From Hoplostethus atlanticus (Eukaryota > Chordata > Actinopteri > Trachichthyiformes > Trachichthyidae), in assembly GCA_034670405.1 (NCBI GenBank), contig JAXDDX010000088.1:1894501-1958500 (forward strand): DNA of 64,000 nucleotides, in the 5' to 3' direction. Made by a program: the position numbers and the translations under genes. The notes beneath the pieces are model-generated. The model worked only from the letters and a program-made list of their open reading frames with translations. It was not told where the DNA came from and searched no databases. Shown one piece after another: positions 45,138-57,589 of this stretch (positions are counted from its first letter, which is position 1; each line of letters begins with the position of its first letter).

Positions 45138-47634
45138 CATGTCCTTTAACACCATGTCCTTTAACCACCATGTCCTTTAGCCAGCATGTCCTTTAACCAC
45201 CATGTCCTTTAACCACCATGTCCTTTAACCAGTATGTCCTTTAACCACCATGTCCTTTAACCACCATGTCCTTTACCATGTCCTTTAACACCATGTCCTT
45301 TAACCACCATGTCCTTTACCATGTCCTTTAACACCATGTCCTTTAACCACCATGTCCTTTAGCCAGCATGTCCTTTAACCACCATGTCCTTTAACCAACA
45401 TGTCCTTTAACCACCATGTCCTTTAACCAACATGTCCTTTAACCAGTATGTCCTTTAACCAGTATGTCCTTTAACCACCATGTCCTTTAACCACCATGTC
45501 CTTTAGCCAGCATGTCCTTTAACCACCATGTCCTTTAACCAACATGTCCTTTAACCACCATGTCCTTTAATACATGTCCTTTAGACAGCATGTCCTTTAA
45601 CCACCATGTCCTTTAGCCAACATGTCCTTTAACCACCATGTCCTTTAACCAACATGTCCTTTAACCAGCATGTCCTTTAACCACCATGTCCTTTACCATG
45701 TCCTTTAACCAGCATGTCCTTTAACCACCATGTCCTTTAACCAACATGTCCTTTAACCAGTATGTCCTTTAACCACCATGTCCTTTAACCAGCATGTCCT
45801 TTAACCAGCATGTCCTTTACCATGTCCTTTAACCACCATGTCCTTTAACCAGCATGTCCTTTAACCACCATGTCCTTTACCATGTCCTTTAACCAGCATG
45901 TCCTTTAACCAGCATGTCCTTTAACCACCATGTCCTTTACCATGTCCTTTAACCAGCATGTCCTTTAACCAGCATGTCCTTTAACCACCATGTCCTTTAA
46001 CCAACATGTCCTTTAACCAGTATGTCCTTTAACCACCATGTCCTTTAACCAACATGTCCTTTAACCAGTATGTCCTTTAACCACCATGTCCTTTAACCAA
46101 CATGTCCTTTACCATGTCCTTTAACCAGCATGTCCTTTAACCACCATGTCCTTTAACCAGCATGTCCTTTAACCAACATGTCCTTTAACCACCATGTCCT
46201 TTAACCAGCATGTCCTTTAACCACCATGTCCTTTAACCAGCATGTCCTTTACCATGTCCTTTAACCACCATGTCCTTTAACCACCATGTCCTTTAACCAA
46301 CATGTCCTTTAACCACCATGTCCTTTAACCAGCATGTCCTTTAACCACCATGCCCTTTATCATGTCCTTTAACCACCATGTCCTTTAACCAGCATGTCCT
46401 TTAACCACCATGCCCTTTATCATGTCCTTTAACCACCATGTCCTTTAACCAGCATGTCCTTTAACCACCATGTCCTTTACCATGTCCTTTAACCAGCATG
46501 TCCTTTAACCAGCATGTCCTTTAACCAACATGTCCTTTAACCACCATGTCCTTTAACCAGCATGTCCTTTAACCAACATGTCCTTTAACCACCATGTCCT
46601 TTAACCAGCATGTCCTTTAACCAGCATGTCCTTTAACCACCATGTCCTTTACCATGTCCTTTAACCAGCATGTCCTTTAACCAGCATGTCCTTTAACCAC
46701 CATGTCCTTTAACCAGCATGTCCTTTAACCACCATGTCCTTTAACCAGCATGTCCTTTAACACCATGTCCTTTAACCACCATGTCCTTTAACCAGCATGT
46801 CCTTTACCATGTCCTTTAACCACCATGTCCTTTAACCCATGTCCTTTAACACATGTCCTTTAACCAGCATGTCTTTAACCCCAGTTTTACCCCTGTCTTA
46901 CCTGTCCTTAACCTGTCTTTAACCAGCATGTCTTAAACCATGTTTTACATGGTTTTACCACATGCTTAACATACCAACCACAAGCTTAACAGTACCTTAA
47001 ACCATGTCACAATGACAGTTTTAACATGTCTTTAATGTCTTACATGTCTTTAAACAGCTTAACCACCATGTCCTTAGACATGCCTTTCACATGTCTTTCC
47101 ACATGTCCTTTATAACCATGTCCTTTAAAAATGTCCTTTGCATGTTTTAACCATGTTTTAAATGTCCTTTAACCAGTAGTCCTTTAACCAGTGTCCTTTA
47201 ACCACCATGTCCTTTAGCCAGCATGTCCTTTAACCACCATGTCCTTTAACCAACATGTCCTTTAACCAGTATGTCCTTTAACCACCATGTCCTTTAACCA
47301 GCATGTCCTTTAACCACCATGTCCTTTACCATGTCCTTTAACCACCATGTCCTTTAACCAGCATGTCCTTTAACCACCATGTCCTTTACCATGTCCTTTA
47401 ACCAGCATGTCCTTTAACCACCATGTCCTTTAACCAACATGTCCTTTAACCAGTATGTCCTTTAACCAGCATGTCCTTTAACCATGTCCTTTAACCAGCA
47501 TGTCCTTTAACCACCATGTCCTTTAACCAGCATGTCCTTTAACCATGTCCTTTAACCAGCATGTCCTTTAACCATGTCCTTTAACCAGCATGTCCTTTAA
47601 CCATGTCCTTTAACTACCATGTCCTTTAACCAGG
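45138..47634. repeat. 16-bp minisatellite, about 2.5 kb, about 150 units
   Basis: The unit is catgtcctttaaccac, with variants in the last bases (ac, ag, aa) and frequent shortened 11-bp units (catgtcctttac). Variant units form longer repeated patterns. A degenerate block lies at about 46870-47175. The spacing is continuous without unique spacers, so it is not a CRISPR array. Confidence 0.95.
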
Positions 47635-47810
47635 CAGCTACATTGAGCCGCCCGTGTCCCGCTGTGGATTCCCTGCTCTCATCCTGGTCTGTTGTCGCCC
47701 TCTTTCATCTAAACCCCTGGGTAATTAAAGGGGGATACCACTCAATTTAAGATACCGAGCCACAAGCTGTGAACAGACAACAAGGTTAAACCAGACAGAT
47801 GGACAGTTTG

Positions 47811-47813
<3 letters not shown>

Positions 47814-47849
<36 letters not shown>
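47814..47849. repeat. (GT)n microsatellite
   Basis: A GT run with further shorter TG runs at 47910-47930. Cysteine/valine frames here are artefacts. Confidence 0.9.
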
Positions 47850-47857
<8 letters not shown>

Positions 47858-48161
47858 AAGAGGCAACGATCCTGAACATGAGCTTGTGGGAGGTATTTGT
47901 GTTTCTAGTGTGTGTGTGTGTGTGTGTTGAAGCTCATGTGACTTTAATGTGTGCTTGTGCTTATGTATGTGTATGTGTGTTAATGTTTTGGTGCATATGT
48001 GCGCACGAGAATGCCAGTGAGTCCTCATAAACAGGTGGAACGGGTGCGGTAGAGGGGCGTCAGCGGCGGCGTGGTGAGGAACCAAACAGCGGCTCTAGAG
48101 GGATCACCGCTGATCCCTGGGTTCAAGGTCCAAGAGAGGAGGGTGGGGAGAGAAAATAAGG

Positions 48162-48358
48162 TGATACTTTATTAATGCCCTCGGGAAATCGTCTTTTCCC
48201 TTTTCCCCCACGAGGTCAGGGGTCAGGGTCAGCACCCCTGCAGCCGGTAGGGATTCAGCATCTTGCTCAAGGACACTTCAGCAGGGTGGATGCTTTAACC
48301 CGGATCCTCCCTATAGGGTATCTCCTCACCCTGCTCACCATAGCACCCTGCTGCCCAA
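48162..48358 (-). mobile_element. SINE, minus orientation
   Basis: Read on the minus strand it has ggtgctatggtgagcagggt, a B-box-like ccgggttaaagcatcc, a core agtgtccttgagcaagatg and a tail gcattaataaagtatcacc. Confidence 0.65.
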
Positions 48359-48578
48359 TAAGTAGATGTGGTTAATACAACAATGCCGAGGGAACTCCAA
48401 CTGTTACCCATCACACCCTAAAAACACTTAGTTGAAAATAACCCAAGCTGGGTATTTTCTGACTCAGCTGCTGAGTAAATATAGGACAGAACACATGCTG
48501 GGTCAATTCAGTCCAGCGCATTGGGTTGGGCATTCAACCCCAACGCTGGTTCATATTGACTAGAATGCTGGGTTACAT

Positions 48579-49054
48579 TTAAAGGGGCAATAAGTAAGGT
48601 TTTTACTGCCCTATAGCACAACATGGTCATAATATATCTGTGATTTCTCACTTTTCCGGCCCGAACTTTGTTTTGGAGCAGACATTTTCCCACCCATAAG
48701 CAGAGTCTCTACAGCTTTTTGCTCATCAAATTCCATTTCCAAGACATACAGCCCAATTTCCAGGACCAGTATCCATCAGAGTCTCTGTTCTCCGTTGAAC
48801 ATGTGGTGTGAATGTCCAGGTCTTATTTCTGCTCCAACTATCTCTTAGGACCGAAACTATCAGGACATTTCTGATCTGAAGTGGATCAACAAGCAGCCGA
48901 GCTGGAACATTCAACACTTCACCGGTTGGAAAAAAGATCAGCAACACGTTTCCATGACATTTCCAAAACAATATGCACATAACTTTTCACCACATTTTCT
49001 GAATCCATGACCCTGCATTGGAGTTGGGGGGGGGGGTACTTAACGCCCCTTTAA
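48579..49054. mobile_element. Nonautonomous element flanked by TTAA, AGGGGC ends
   Basis: TTAA at 48579-48582 is followed by AGGGGCAATAAGTA. At the right, TACTTAACGCCCCT is followed by TTAA at 49051-49054. TTAA target duplication is the mark of piggyBac-type elements. No transposase is present. A lone left end of the same type occurs at 53198. Confidence 0.65.
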
Positions 49055-49369
49055 CTCATAATTGTGTTTATCCATGTTCCTTATAGTCGAATCTGCTGTT
49101 ATTTACGACATTATTTAATCCTATTTAATGTGCTCAGGTATTTCGGTGTCCACCTCTGAAACCCCCTGGTTAACTTTGAACGTCAAATTGGATTTCACTG
49201 ATTGGTTCCCCCCTGTCTGGTTGAAGTTGTGAAAATCAGCTGGTGTCTTTGGTTGGAATGAAAACCTGCAGGCTCTCGGTTCTCCATGGCATATGGGTGC
49301 CCATCCCTGCTCCAGGATACCGCCGCCCCCTGTCATTGTACTGGGCAGCTCTGTAGTGTGAATGTAGAT

Positions 49370-49398
49370 GAAGAAGAAGAAGAAGAAGAAGAAGAAGA
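49370..49398. repeat. (GAA)n microsatellite
   Basis: About nine gaa/aga units. Confidence 0.9.
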
Positions 49399-49519
49399 TA
49401 TGATTTGTTTAAGATGTGTTTAACCCTCCATCCACCCTCCTGGTGTAAATCGTACTGGGAGAATAAGGAGCTATTCAGAGTGAAATGTTGATTGAGGATT
49501 AGTCAGTCAGTGATATATA

Positions 49520-49765
49520 TATAACCTTGGGGAGGATAAAGAGGGAAAAAGGGGAGAGAAGAGGAGGTAGGGAGGAGAGGATGGAATAAAATAGAGAAAG
49601 CAGCAGAAGAGAAGTTAATAAAATGAGAGGAAAGGGTGGGAGATAGAAAAAACGAGAAAAAGAAAAGGGGGAAATGAGGGAGGAGAGAAGAGAGGAGATG
49701 AGTAGAGTGGTTTGAGAGAGGAAAAATGATGGAGGAGGAGAAAGGAGAAGAGTGGAGGACGTGGA
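49520..49765. repeat. Purine-rich (GA-rich) low-complexity tract
   Basis: Strongly purine-biased on the plus strand; the minus-strand open frame of S, F and P is a composition artefact. Confidence 0.8.
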
Positions 49766-51050
49766 GAGGACGGAGCATCGAATTCACTAAGCAGTGGTCA
49801 GTAATTGGGGGGTTTAGGAGCTGAACCACATTCCTCCATGGTGAGGATATAGAGTAGTGGGTGCCAGAGCAGGACTGTATGTAGGGCACAGAAATAGGAC
49901 CCTGAGATCCCGTTCAGGACGAGTGTGACTGATGGAGAGAGAGACAGATGTTTCTCCTTCGTGGCATGTTATTCTCCCTTTCCATCTTTTAAAGCTGCGC
50001 TAGGCGGGGTTTTTCTGTAGAAGCCCAGCCATCATGTCAGCCCGAATCAAAAAGTGGGGCTGCGATAGAGAAGAGCGTCCCATCCCGCCGAATTGAGACG
50101 CTGTAGATTCGCCCTATTTACCCAAATTCAGGTGTCTGTATCGTCCCTGGAGGGAAAGACTTCTCAGCACAGGAAGTGATGGATGAATCAAAACTTAAGA
50201 GTGAAATACAAAACAGCTGAACCTCTTCACCATCTCCTCCCACCACACACTAAGAACAAGATTACTGATGTCACATTACCGGATTTCTGGGTAATGAAGT
50301 CCTTCAACCCTTCAAACCCTTTCTCACAATTCAGCCTTTCCTCTCTCTCTGCTCCAGTCACTCTCTCTCCCTCTGTTCTTTTTGAAAAATCAAGCTGTTA
50401 TATATACAGCATAAGGTTTATTTTCTATAGTAGCATTTACAACCAAAGGACGTGAACTAAAGGAAGAACAAAGGGAGACCAATCTATACTGGTAAAGAAA
50501 CTGTACCTTTAGATACAGAGAGCCTTCACCAGGCGACGCAACGCTTTTTCTGTTCCAATAAAGACATTTTCTAGAACATCCATCAGCCTTCCAGAGTCGC
50601 TGAATTTGTTCTTCCTCTACAGTATTTATGCAGCAGTGCCTCTGAGAATCAACTCGACTTCTGTGACCTGGACTGGCTAAGTAACCTATTTTCAGTTGCG
50701 TTGGGGTTTTTTATTCTTTGTGGCTAAAATTGCTCTCCTTTCTTTGATCATTCTTAGCCTAGTGAGCTGGAAGGTGGCGGTCTGGAAACTGGAGACGGAG
50801 CTGAGCGTTGTGCTGCAGTTGGAACAGGTTCAAGCTCTGAGCGTTACGTTTCAATTTCCAATTATTTCAGTAGATATTCTACATAATGTATGAAGAACTG
50901 TATATATTTAGCTTCTGTTTGTCTGTATCTTCATGTGTGTTACGTCATGGTGGGAGCGTGATGTTGTGTCTCTATATTCAGAGACTTGGCTGCCAAAATA
51001 AACTGATAAAAATACAGAACTGTTGCCATGTTGAAACGCATCCTAAATAT
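49766..51050. other. Gene-free stretch
   Basis: A repeat-like fragment lies near 49990-50160. Otherwise there is no recognisable feature; short frames lack conserved motifs. Confidence 0.5.
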
Positions 51051-51054
51051 ACAG

Positions 51055-51540
51055 CAGTCTCTCTTCCACTCTTACCCTCTTTCTCTCCTTTCTTTTATTG
51101 TCTCTGTAGGTCTCTTTCCCTCCCTCTCTCTGTTTCTGTCTCTATCTCTTTCTTTCTATTTTTATCTCTTTTTGTTCTTTTCTCTAAATCTGTCTGTCAC
51201 TGTTTGCCTCTCTCTATTCCACCCTTTCTATCCCTCTCTTTCTTAACTTCATTCACTCCCTATGTCTCTCTACCCCTCTCTCTCTCAATTCTGCTCTCCC
51301 CTTCTTCCTCTTTCTGTCTCTTTTTCAAGGTCAAGGTAATCTTTATTTTCTCAGAGAGAAAACTGTTTTACAGTCAGGCATAAACACCCAAAAAGACAAT
51401 ACATACAAAAGTACAGTTATAAAACATAAAAATATAATCTCTTTTCTTTCTTTCTTCTTTCTATTTGTCTAACGTCTTGTCTTTCTATGTCTCTCTTCCT
51501 TTCTTTCTCTCTCTCTCTTTCTCAATTCTACCTTCTTTGT
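51055..51540. repeat. Pyrimidine-rich (CT-rich) low-complexity tract
   Basis: Interrupted CT/TTTC runs, with a short LINE-tail-like piece (aggtaatctttattttc) near 51330. Confidence 0.8.
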
Positions 51541-52212
51541 GGATTATTTAATGACAGAATAATTGTACTTTTAAGACTTTTATTTCATGAACTTGCAGCT
51601 TTGCTTTAAATTCAAAGTTCAGGTTCTGTGGTTTTGCGCACTTTTAATGAAAATCAGCGATGGCCGATTCATGAATCAATCATTAATTTGAGCGATACTT
51701 AAAAGTGAATGAGTCGAATCGTTTTGCCAAAGCCACTCAATAAAACATTTAAACTGGTTCAGTGGTTGGACTCCATACAGTTGTTAGGGAGCATTCAGGA
51801 GGAAGACAGTTGTTATCTGCTGACCTTGGCAATGACTTCAATACTGGCTGGTTTCAATCGACCACAGTCACAACAACCTCACTAATTGAACTTCCTTGTT
51901 CATTCATTCTTCGTCATTATGTGACATCCAAACAGCAAACTACCTCGTGGAGCAAACACGATACTGTACGATTCGTTCAGTTCGTTCAGCAGTTCAGTTG
52001 CTAGTCTTTGGGTAAGTAGCTCATTTGCTGAATCGGCATCTTTTGAACCATTCAGTTGCTTTATCGGACTGAACGGATCGTTCGATAGGCAGCGGCACAC
52101 AAATGTGAGTGATTCATTTGTTCAGCTCGTTCAGCAGTTCAGTTGCTTGTTTAAGGGTTAGTTGCTCCCCGCTGAGCAATTTAATGTTGATTAGCTGTTT
52201 AAAAGAGTCTAA

Positions 52213-52816
52213 GGCCCAATCCCAATTCACCCCTTAGCCCTTGCCCTCCCTTTTGCGCGTTCACGTGTAGGGGTAGGGTGTCCCGATTCTTGTTGGGATC
52301 GAGGGCTAGGGCTACAAGTGCTAGGGCTACATGGCCCTCCAAACGGAGATTTTTCAGAGGCACACTACAAACCGAGGGTTATGAGAAATCTTTGACAATT
52401 ATCGGCAAGATGGTGGCGAACGCTGCACAAGCAACCAAAGAAAACCACAAATGTAGTATTTTCTTTGTTAATAAGGATTTTAAAAATATGATAACCGTTG
52501 TATTATCTTAGTTTAATGTCGTTTCAATGTATTATAGACCTTTTCTTTATAACAAGCATAATAAAAAATCACTAGTATGATGATCGTTACAACATTGTTT
52601 TAAGGCTGATTTGTGCATGACAGTCCCGCATTTTGACATATTTCCATGTCGCATTTCCCCCCTTTGATGGCATATGACGCCCGATCAAGGTCTTGAAGGG
52701 TTGTCCCATTTCATAGATTTCAACCACTACCCCTTGTAACTCTGTTCCGAGGGGCAAGTCGAAAAGCGATGGGCACTCGAAGGGGTAGGGGTAAAAATAA
52801 GAAATGAGATTGGGCC
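52213..52816. mobile_element. Nonautonomous inverted-repeat element with TAA target duplication (PIF/Harbinger-like)
   Basis: The left end GGCCCAATCCCAATTC is mirrored by GAAATGAGATTGGGCC at the right. taa flanks both ends (52210-52212 and 52817-52819). A 3-bp TWA duplication is typical of Harbinger elements. The 77-codon frame inside shows no transposase motif. The element interrupts an older repeat with gttcagttcgttcag words (about 51650-52150). Confidence 0.75.
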
Positions 52817-53197
52817 TAAATGGTTTACAGCTTCGAAGCTAAAATGAGGCTACATCGGGTTTAAAGTGAAAGTCTAGTAGACGTCTATGCAATTTAAAGC
52901 ATTATCTTGTACATGTGAACTTCCCTGGTGCAGATTTCCATTATGCATTGTTTAAATATGTAATAATGTATTTGCTGCTTGATAAAAAACTGGATAATAA
53001 ACAGCCAAAAGAGAGATAAAGGAGAGACACGACGACGGGGGCAGAGCGCTGTTGTCATTTACAAAGTGAGTCAAACGAACTGAATCTATTCACTGCTGTC
53101 AGCCAGAGTTAGTTATAATTCCAGTTTGTGTACTCTGTAAACCTTGCAAGCTTTATAATAATATTATGCATGAATATAAATCAAGCTTGTGCAGATA

Positions 53198-53760
53198 TTA
53201 AAGGGGCAATAAGTTATATTTGTTTCAGCACCAAGCTAATATATCTGCAGGGTTGATAGGATTGGTGATCAATACCAATGACTCAGCGATTACTTGGACA
53301 GCTTTTGATGAAACTTGCAGGGATGACTCACTTTGGCACTATGATCTGGTATAAAAACACATTGCAGTGCTTGGCCTGATGGAGGCGCTACAACTAAACG
53401 TTGAAAGGCTCTAACTCCTACACCATACGCCTGATAGACATGAAACTGACTATAACTAATGGTTAGAATTTTTTTACCCATACATGATATTTCAGACACC
53501 ACTGGTTCAATCTTGACGAACCGTGGAGGGATGACGCATCTTCGCACTGTGTGTTCTGGCATTTAAAAAAATACACTGATTGTTCTGATGAGGGCGCTAT
53601 AATCAAAGGTCTAAATTTAAAACTTTGCAAGGCCATAACTGGCACACCACTGGTCCATTTTTGATGAAACTTGGTGGGACGATGCATTACTTATTGCTGA
53701 TTGGTCCAAGGGGAGCCTGCATCATTCGCGGGGGACGGCATGTTTATTGTTGCCTTGTTA
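53198..53760. repeat. Interspersed repeat with gatgaaacttg/ggcgct phrases
   Basis: Phrases such as ttgatgaaacttg, ggaggcgcta and gagggcgcta recur at intervals, as in the repeats of the transporter introns. It begins with a TTAA-AGGGGCAATAAGT end. No gene is supported. Confidence 0.5.
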
Positions 53761-53935
53761 ACTAGAGCTAATGACTGAATCTTCTTCAGGGAAGAAGGGG
53801 GGGGGGGGGTGGGATTGCAGACAGACTGACTGGCTGTTGATATTTTGAGAAAGAGAGTCTCCTCTCTCTCTCAAAAAAATCAACAGCCTCTCTGTGATTG
53901 GAATAAGATAGAAAAAGGCAGGGGCGAAGAGAGAT

Positions 53936-54004
53936 AAGAGAAACAGAGAGAGAGAGCAGCACACAAAGAGAGAGATGAGAGGGAGAGAGAGACACTGAGA
54001 TACA

Positions 54005-54045
<41 letters not shown>

Positions 54046-54050
54046 GAGAG
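53936..54050. repeat. (GA)n-rich low-complexity tract
   Basis: Interrupted GA runs, longest at about 54008-54045. Confidence 0.85.
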
Positions 54051-54529
54051 ACTGACACAGCATTTTCTCTCTGGCCTTCACTTCGCTTCCTGCCACATCA
54101 ACGTCTTTCTTTTTTCTTTTTATTCTGATTTCTCTCTCATCTCCGACGGCACAAAGAGAGGGAGGATGGAAAGAAGGAAAGCCTGATCTCTCTCTCTCTC
54201 TCTCCTGTAAGTTACCTTTCTTTAAATAAAAACAATGAGGATAAGAATTCACTCCCAAAATTAAAAAAAAGGTATCTGCACATTATGCATAATGCAAAAC
54301 CCTGGGTGTTTTTATTTGTGCAGTAACAAATAAAAATTAAAAAAAAGTAAAAAAAACAACAACATAACATTTGTTTTTTAACATTTCACCTCCAAACAGG
54401 AACACACACACACACACAGCTGCAAATACATTCACACACACACATGAAAGCTCTGCCCTCATTATTTCAGAAGTGATATGTTCTGTCTTATTTTTATCTG
54501 TATTTATGACCTTCGTTGCTCGGTGGCAA

Positions 54530-55680
54530 ACAAGTTCATTTAAAGTGCTTCATTAACGAAGAGTTTCACTCCAAAATCATATGAAGATTTCGATCATTCG
54601 AGAAATGTGACGCCTACTCAGACTAAATCACTGCTAGCATGAAAAACTCAACTTGTTTATGGAAAATTGGCTTGTTGGTCAACTTAGCGTTTCTATGTTC
54701 TGATAGGAGAACCACCATCTCTGGTGCCTCTGGTCACATGCTAACGGGTTAGCATACAGTACATGAAGAGCCTGTAGGCAACTAGCACCATCTAGAAGAA
54801 AGATCTTTAAGAAGAAAGATCTTTCAGTAAGCCAACGGGCCAATTTCCCAAAAGAGTTGGTGCAGTCCTTTAAACCTGCTACTACTGGGGCAAGCTTCTC
54901 GAATTTTTTGGAAGGAATCGTCCTTTTTCTCCTTTCCCTGGCGTCCGCGGTGAGCTGCACCTGTTGAACTGAAAATAATTGCTTGTTTGGATTGTTTTCC
55001 ATTTCAGTTTTCAGAGCTGGCAGAATTATACTAGGTTCCCTGGTTTCTTGAGAAGGTAATCAAATTGATTCCACAATATCACCTGACTAATAGAGTCACC
55101 TGACTTGCATTTCTTTAGAGGGAGGAAACCAGAAAGGACCAGGGCTGAGATTCCAGTGCTGTTCCACCGTTCCAATACATCATACTTGCTAACCTTGAGA
55201 TTCCCAGACACAGGCAGATTTCAAAACCAAAGCATCTAAATGTATAAATGTATAAAATAACAATAAAAATATAGTACAAAAACTACATTACATTTTTTTA
55301 ATGTCTTGTAAAAACATGTGTAACTTTACCTCAGCAGCACTGTATGTATGCCTACAGTCTTCTACAGCTATAAAATCCATTGTAAAAGAACAACTGCTCA
55401 GACATACCAGATTTTGAAAAGTTGTCTAAAATTTTAAAAGCAATTCCAACAAGTTCAGCTTGAAGAAGATATTTTTTATCATTCATGATGGGCAGCCATG
55501 GGTGGCTTGTAAACAGAGGATAAATATCATGTTGTATCCACTTCATGTAATTGCAGTTCAGATTATAACTAGGGCATGGAGAGAATGAGTACATATAAGC
55601 TACGCTACCTGCTACGGTGTACTGCTGGCATTGGTGATGTAGTTTGTCTTTTCTCCTCCACTTCATCTCTGTTATTTAAT
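54530..55680 (-). other. Unresolved repeat-like region with three minus-strand open frames
   Basis: Frames of 104, 61 and 107 codons lie in the same direction at 55352-55666, 55026-55211 and 54679-55002. None shows a domain I recognise, and codons do not look constrained. They could be remnants of a DNA transposon or chance. There is no clear splice linkage. Confidence 0.25.
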
Positions 55681-56339
55681 ATTATTGGGCTACTAATTTT
55701 TACTTTGTAAGACTAAATTAAATTAAGGATTCCTTGTGGTTGAAATGGAGCTGTCATACCTTTGTTTGCTTAAACGTAACAACAAATTAAATATAAATTA
55801 AATATAATTAAATATAATATAATGTATATAATGAAAAACAATATTGCATTCATTGCTCCCACGTGGCCAGCTAGTAACTAGCACTCCACTAGGTTTCACT
55901 TGTCATAGCTGATAATGTCTATCTTGAGCTCTTCACTTACAAACAAGTGAAATTGTAGAGGATGTAATCATTTGTGATTTTCAAATATTGGGCAAAGAAC
56001 ATCAGGTAATATTTTGGAGCATTTTAGAATAAACCCCTTCAATAAATGTGACTAGTGTTGGCAAAACATTATTATGTCTGTTTTGGAAATGAACTACAGG
56101 GTTTTGTGTTATATACTGTACCTGGATACCTTTTTACTTTTGGAGCGGACTATATTTTATCCTGCCTTCTATTTTTCATATTATGGGATGTCCATCGCCC
56201 CCTCCGTAGCACTGAGATTATAAGAATGTGTTCTGACCCTTGCACTCCTCACTATTTGTTACTTGTCAAGTTGTTGATCTACAATTGAAACTTAAGCTTA
56301 TTTTACTGTTGCACTGACTGTAAGTCGCAAAATGTCTAA

Positions 56340-56545
56340 AATGTGAAAGACATTTTAAAGCTGCACTAAGGAACTTTGTGCATTGGTGGCTATAGTTGGC
56401 AGCGAGAGGTAACTGACTGAAAAATTTGAACTTCAAAACCCAGAAATCCTGTGCAGTGGTGTCAGTAAACCCCCACAGTGCATCTTCAATAAGCCATCAG
56501 AAAGAGGTCGGGGCCACAGTAACCCTACAATGCTCTGGTAGCTGC
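56340..56545 (+). repeat. Interspersed repeat shared with 60625-60790
   Basis: Both contain ggcagcgagaggtaactg, then tttgaacttca and aaaatcctgt, in the same order. Class unknown. Confidence 0.6.
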
Positions 56546-56859
56546 AGTTCTAAAATAACACTTTATTTTGTAGGAGACAACCCAATGACAGGATGTAAAG
56601 GCTACTTTAATCTTGACTTTCAATATTCCCCTGGTTATCACCACTGTTACCTACCTGCCTACAGTATGCAGACAGTAGTAGCAGTAGACTAGTAGTACTA
56701 GTAGTAGCAGTAGTGTTAGTAGTAGTATCAGCAGCAGCAGTATTAGTGGTAGTAGCTTTTTCTGCCAGCCAGGTTTGGCTACCTTTGGCTATGTCCTCCT
56801 CTGTTAATCCTTTCAGCCCTCTTCTACCTGTTACTCTGTTTATGTGCTTTTGTTCTGAT

Positions 56860-57007
56860 CATATTCTGTAGACGTCTGATTTGTCATAATTGATCATTGA
56901 TTGTGTCATAAATCTGATTGTCAATCAGTCTGACCTAGTTAGGCCTGTAAAGTCCTTTGAGGCTTGTTTGTGATAGAGGGCTATAATAAAGTTGACTCGA
57001 CTTGACT
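56860..57007 (+). mobile_element. Probable LINE/SINE 3' tail
   Basis: It ends gggctataataaagttgact followed by cgacttgact, a typical short tandem retrotransposon tail. Confidence 0.5.
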
Positions 57008-57074
57008 AGTAGTTATAGTACTATGCTCCCCCCCTTCAAAATACTTTTGATTTACAATTGTATTTATAACATTA

Positions 57075-57416
57075 TTATTATTAGTAGTAGCAGCAGTAGT
57101 AGTAGTAATACTAGAAGTAGTAGTACTAATAGTATTGGTAGTAGTAGTAGTAGTAGTAGCTGTAGTTGTTGTAGTAGTAGTAGTAGTAGCAGTAGTAGTA
57201 GTAGCTGTAGTAGTAGTAGTAGTAGCTGTAGTTGTTGTAGTAGTAGTAGTAGTAGTAGCAGTAGTAGTAGTAGTAGTAGCTGTAGTTGTTGTAGTAGTAG
57301 TAGTAGCAGTAGTAGTAGTAGTAGTAGCTGTAGTTGTTGTAGTAGTAGCAGTAGTAGTAGTAGTAGTAGCTGTAGTTGTTGTAGTAGTAGTTGTAGTAGT
57401 ATTAGTAGTAGTAGTA
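57075..57416. repeat. (TAG)n array with higher-order repeats
   Basis: tag triplets are broken at regular intervals by agctgtagttgttgtag blocks, giving units of roughly 45-75 bp. Poly-serine, poly-valine and similar frames are artefacts. Confidence 0.9.
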
Positions 57417-57589
57417 CCCTCTCTTCACCTGACTTCCATCAGTCTGATCCTACTTGATACTTTGAACTGAAGTAGTACATATTCCCGTCCTAGTAAAAAG
57501 CTGAGTAAAGTGAAAGCTCCATCCTAGTGTACCTCACTAGAGACAGCAGACAGGACTGTGTTGTGGCCAATAGTCAGTCAGTTTCACAA

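Noticed and set aside
45138-47634. CRISPR-like repeat array
   Set aside because: Units are contiguous with no unique spacers, and the genome is vertebrate.
52278-52511. 77-codon frame as a transposase
   Set aside because: It lies inside a short TIR element but shows no catalytic or DNA-binding motif.
53758-54258. 166-codon minus-strand frame rich in S and L
   Set aside because: It is a translation of the GA/CT low-complexity tract and has no domain.
57002-57470. Long poly-serine and poly-valine/alanine open frames
   Set aside because: They are produced by the TAG triplet array, which is open in several frames. There is no start context or conserved sequence.
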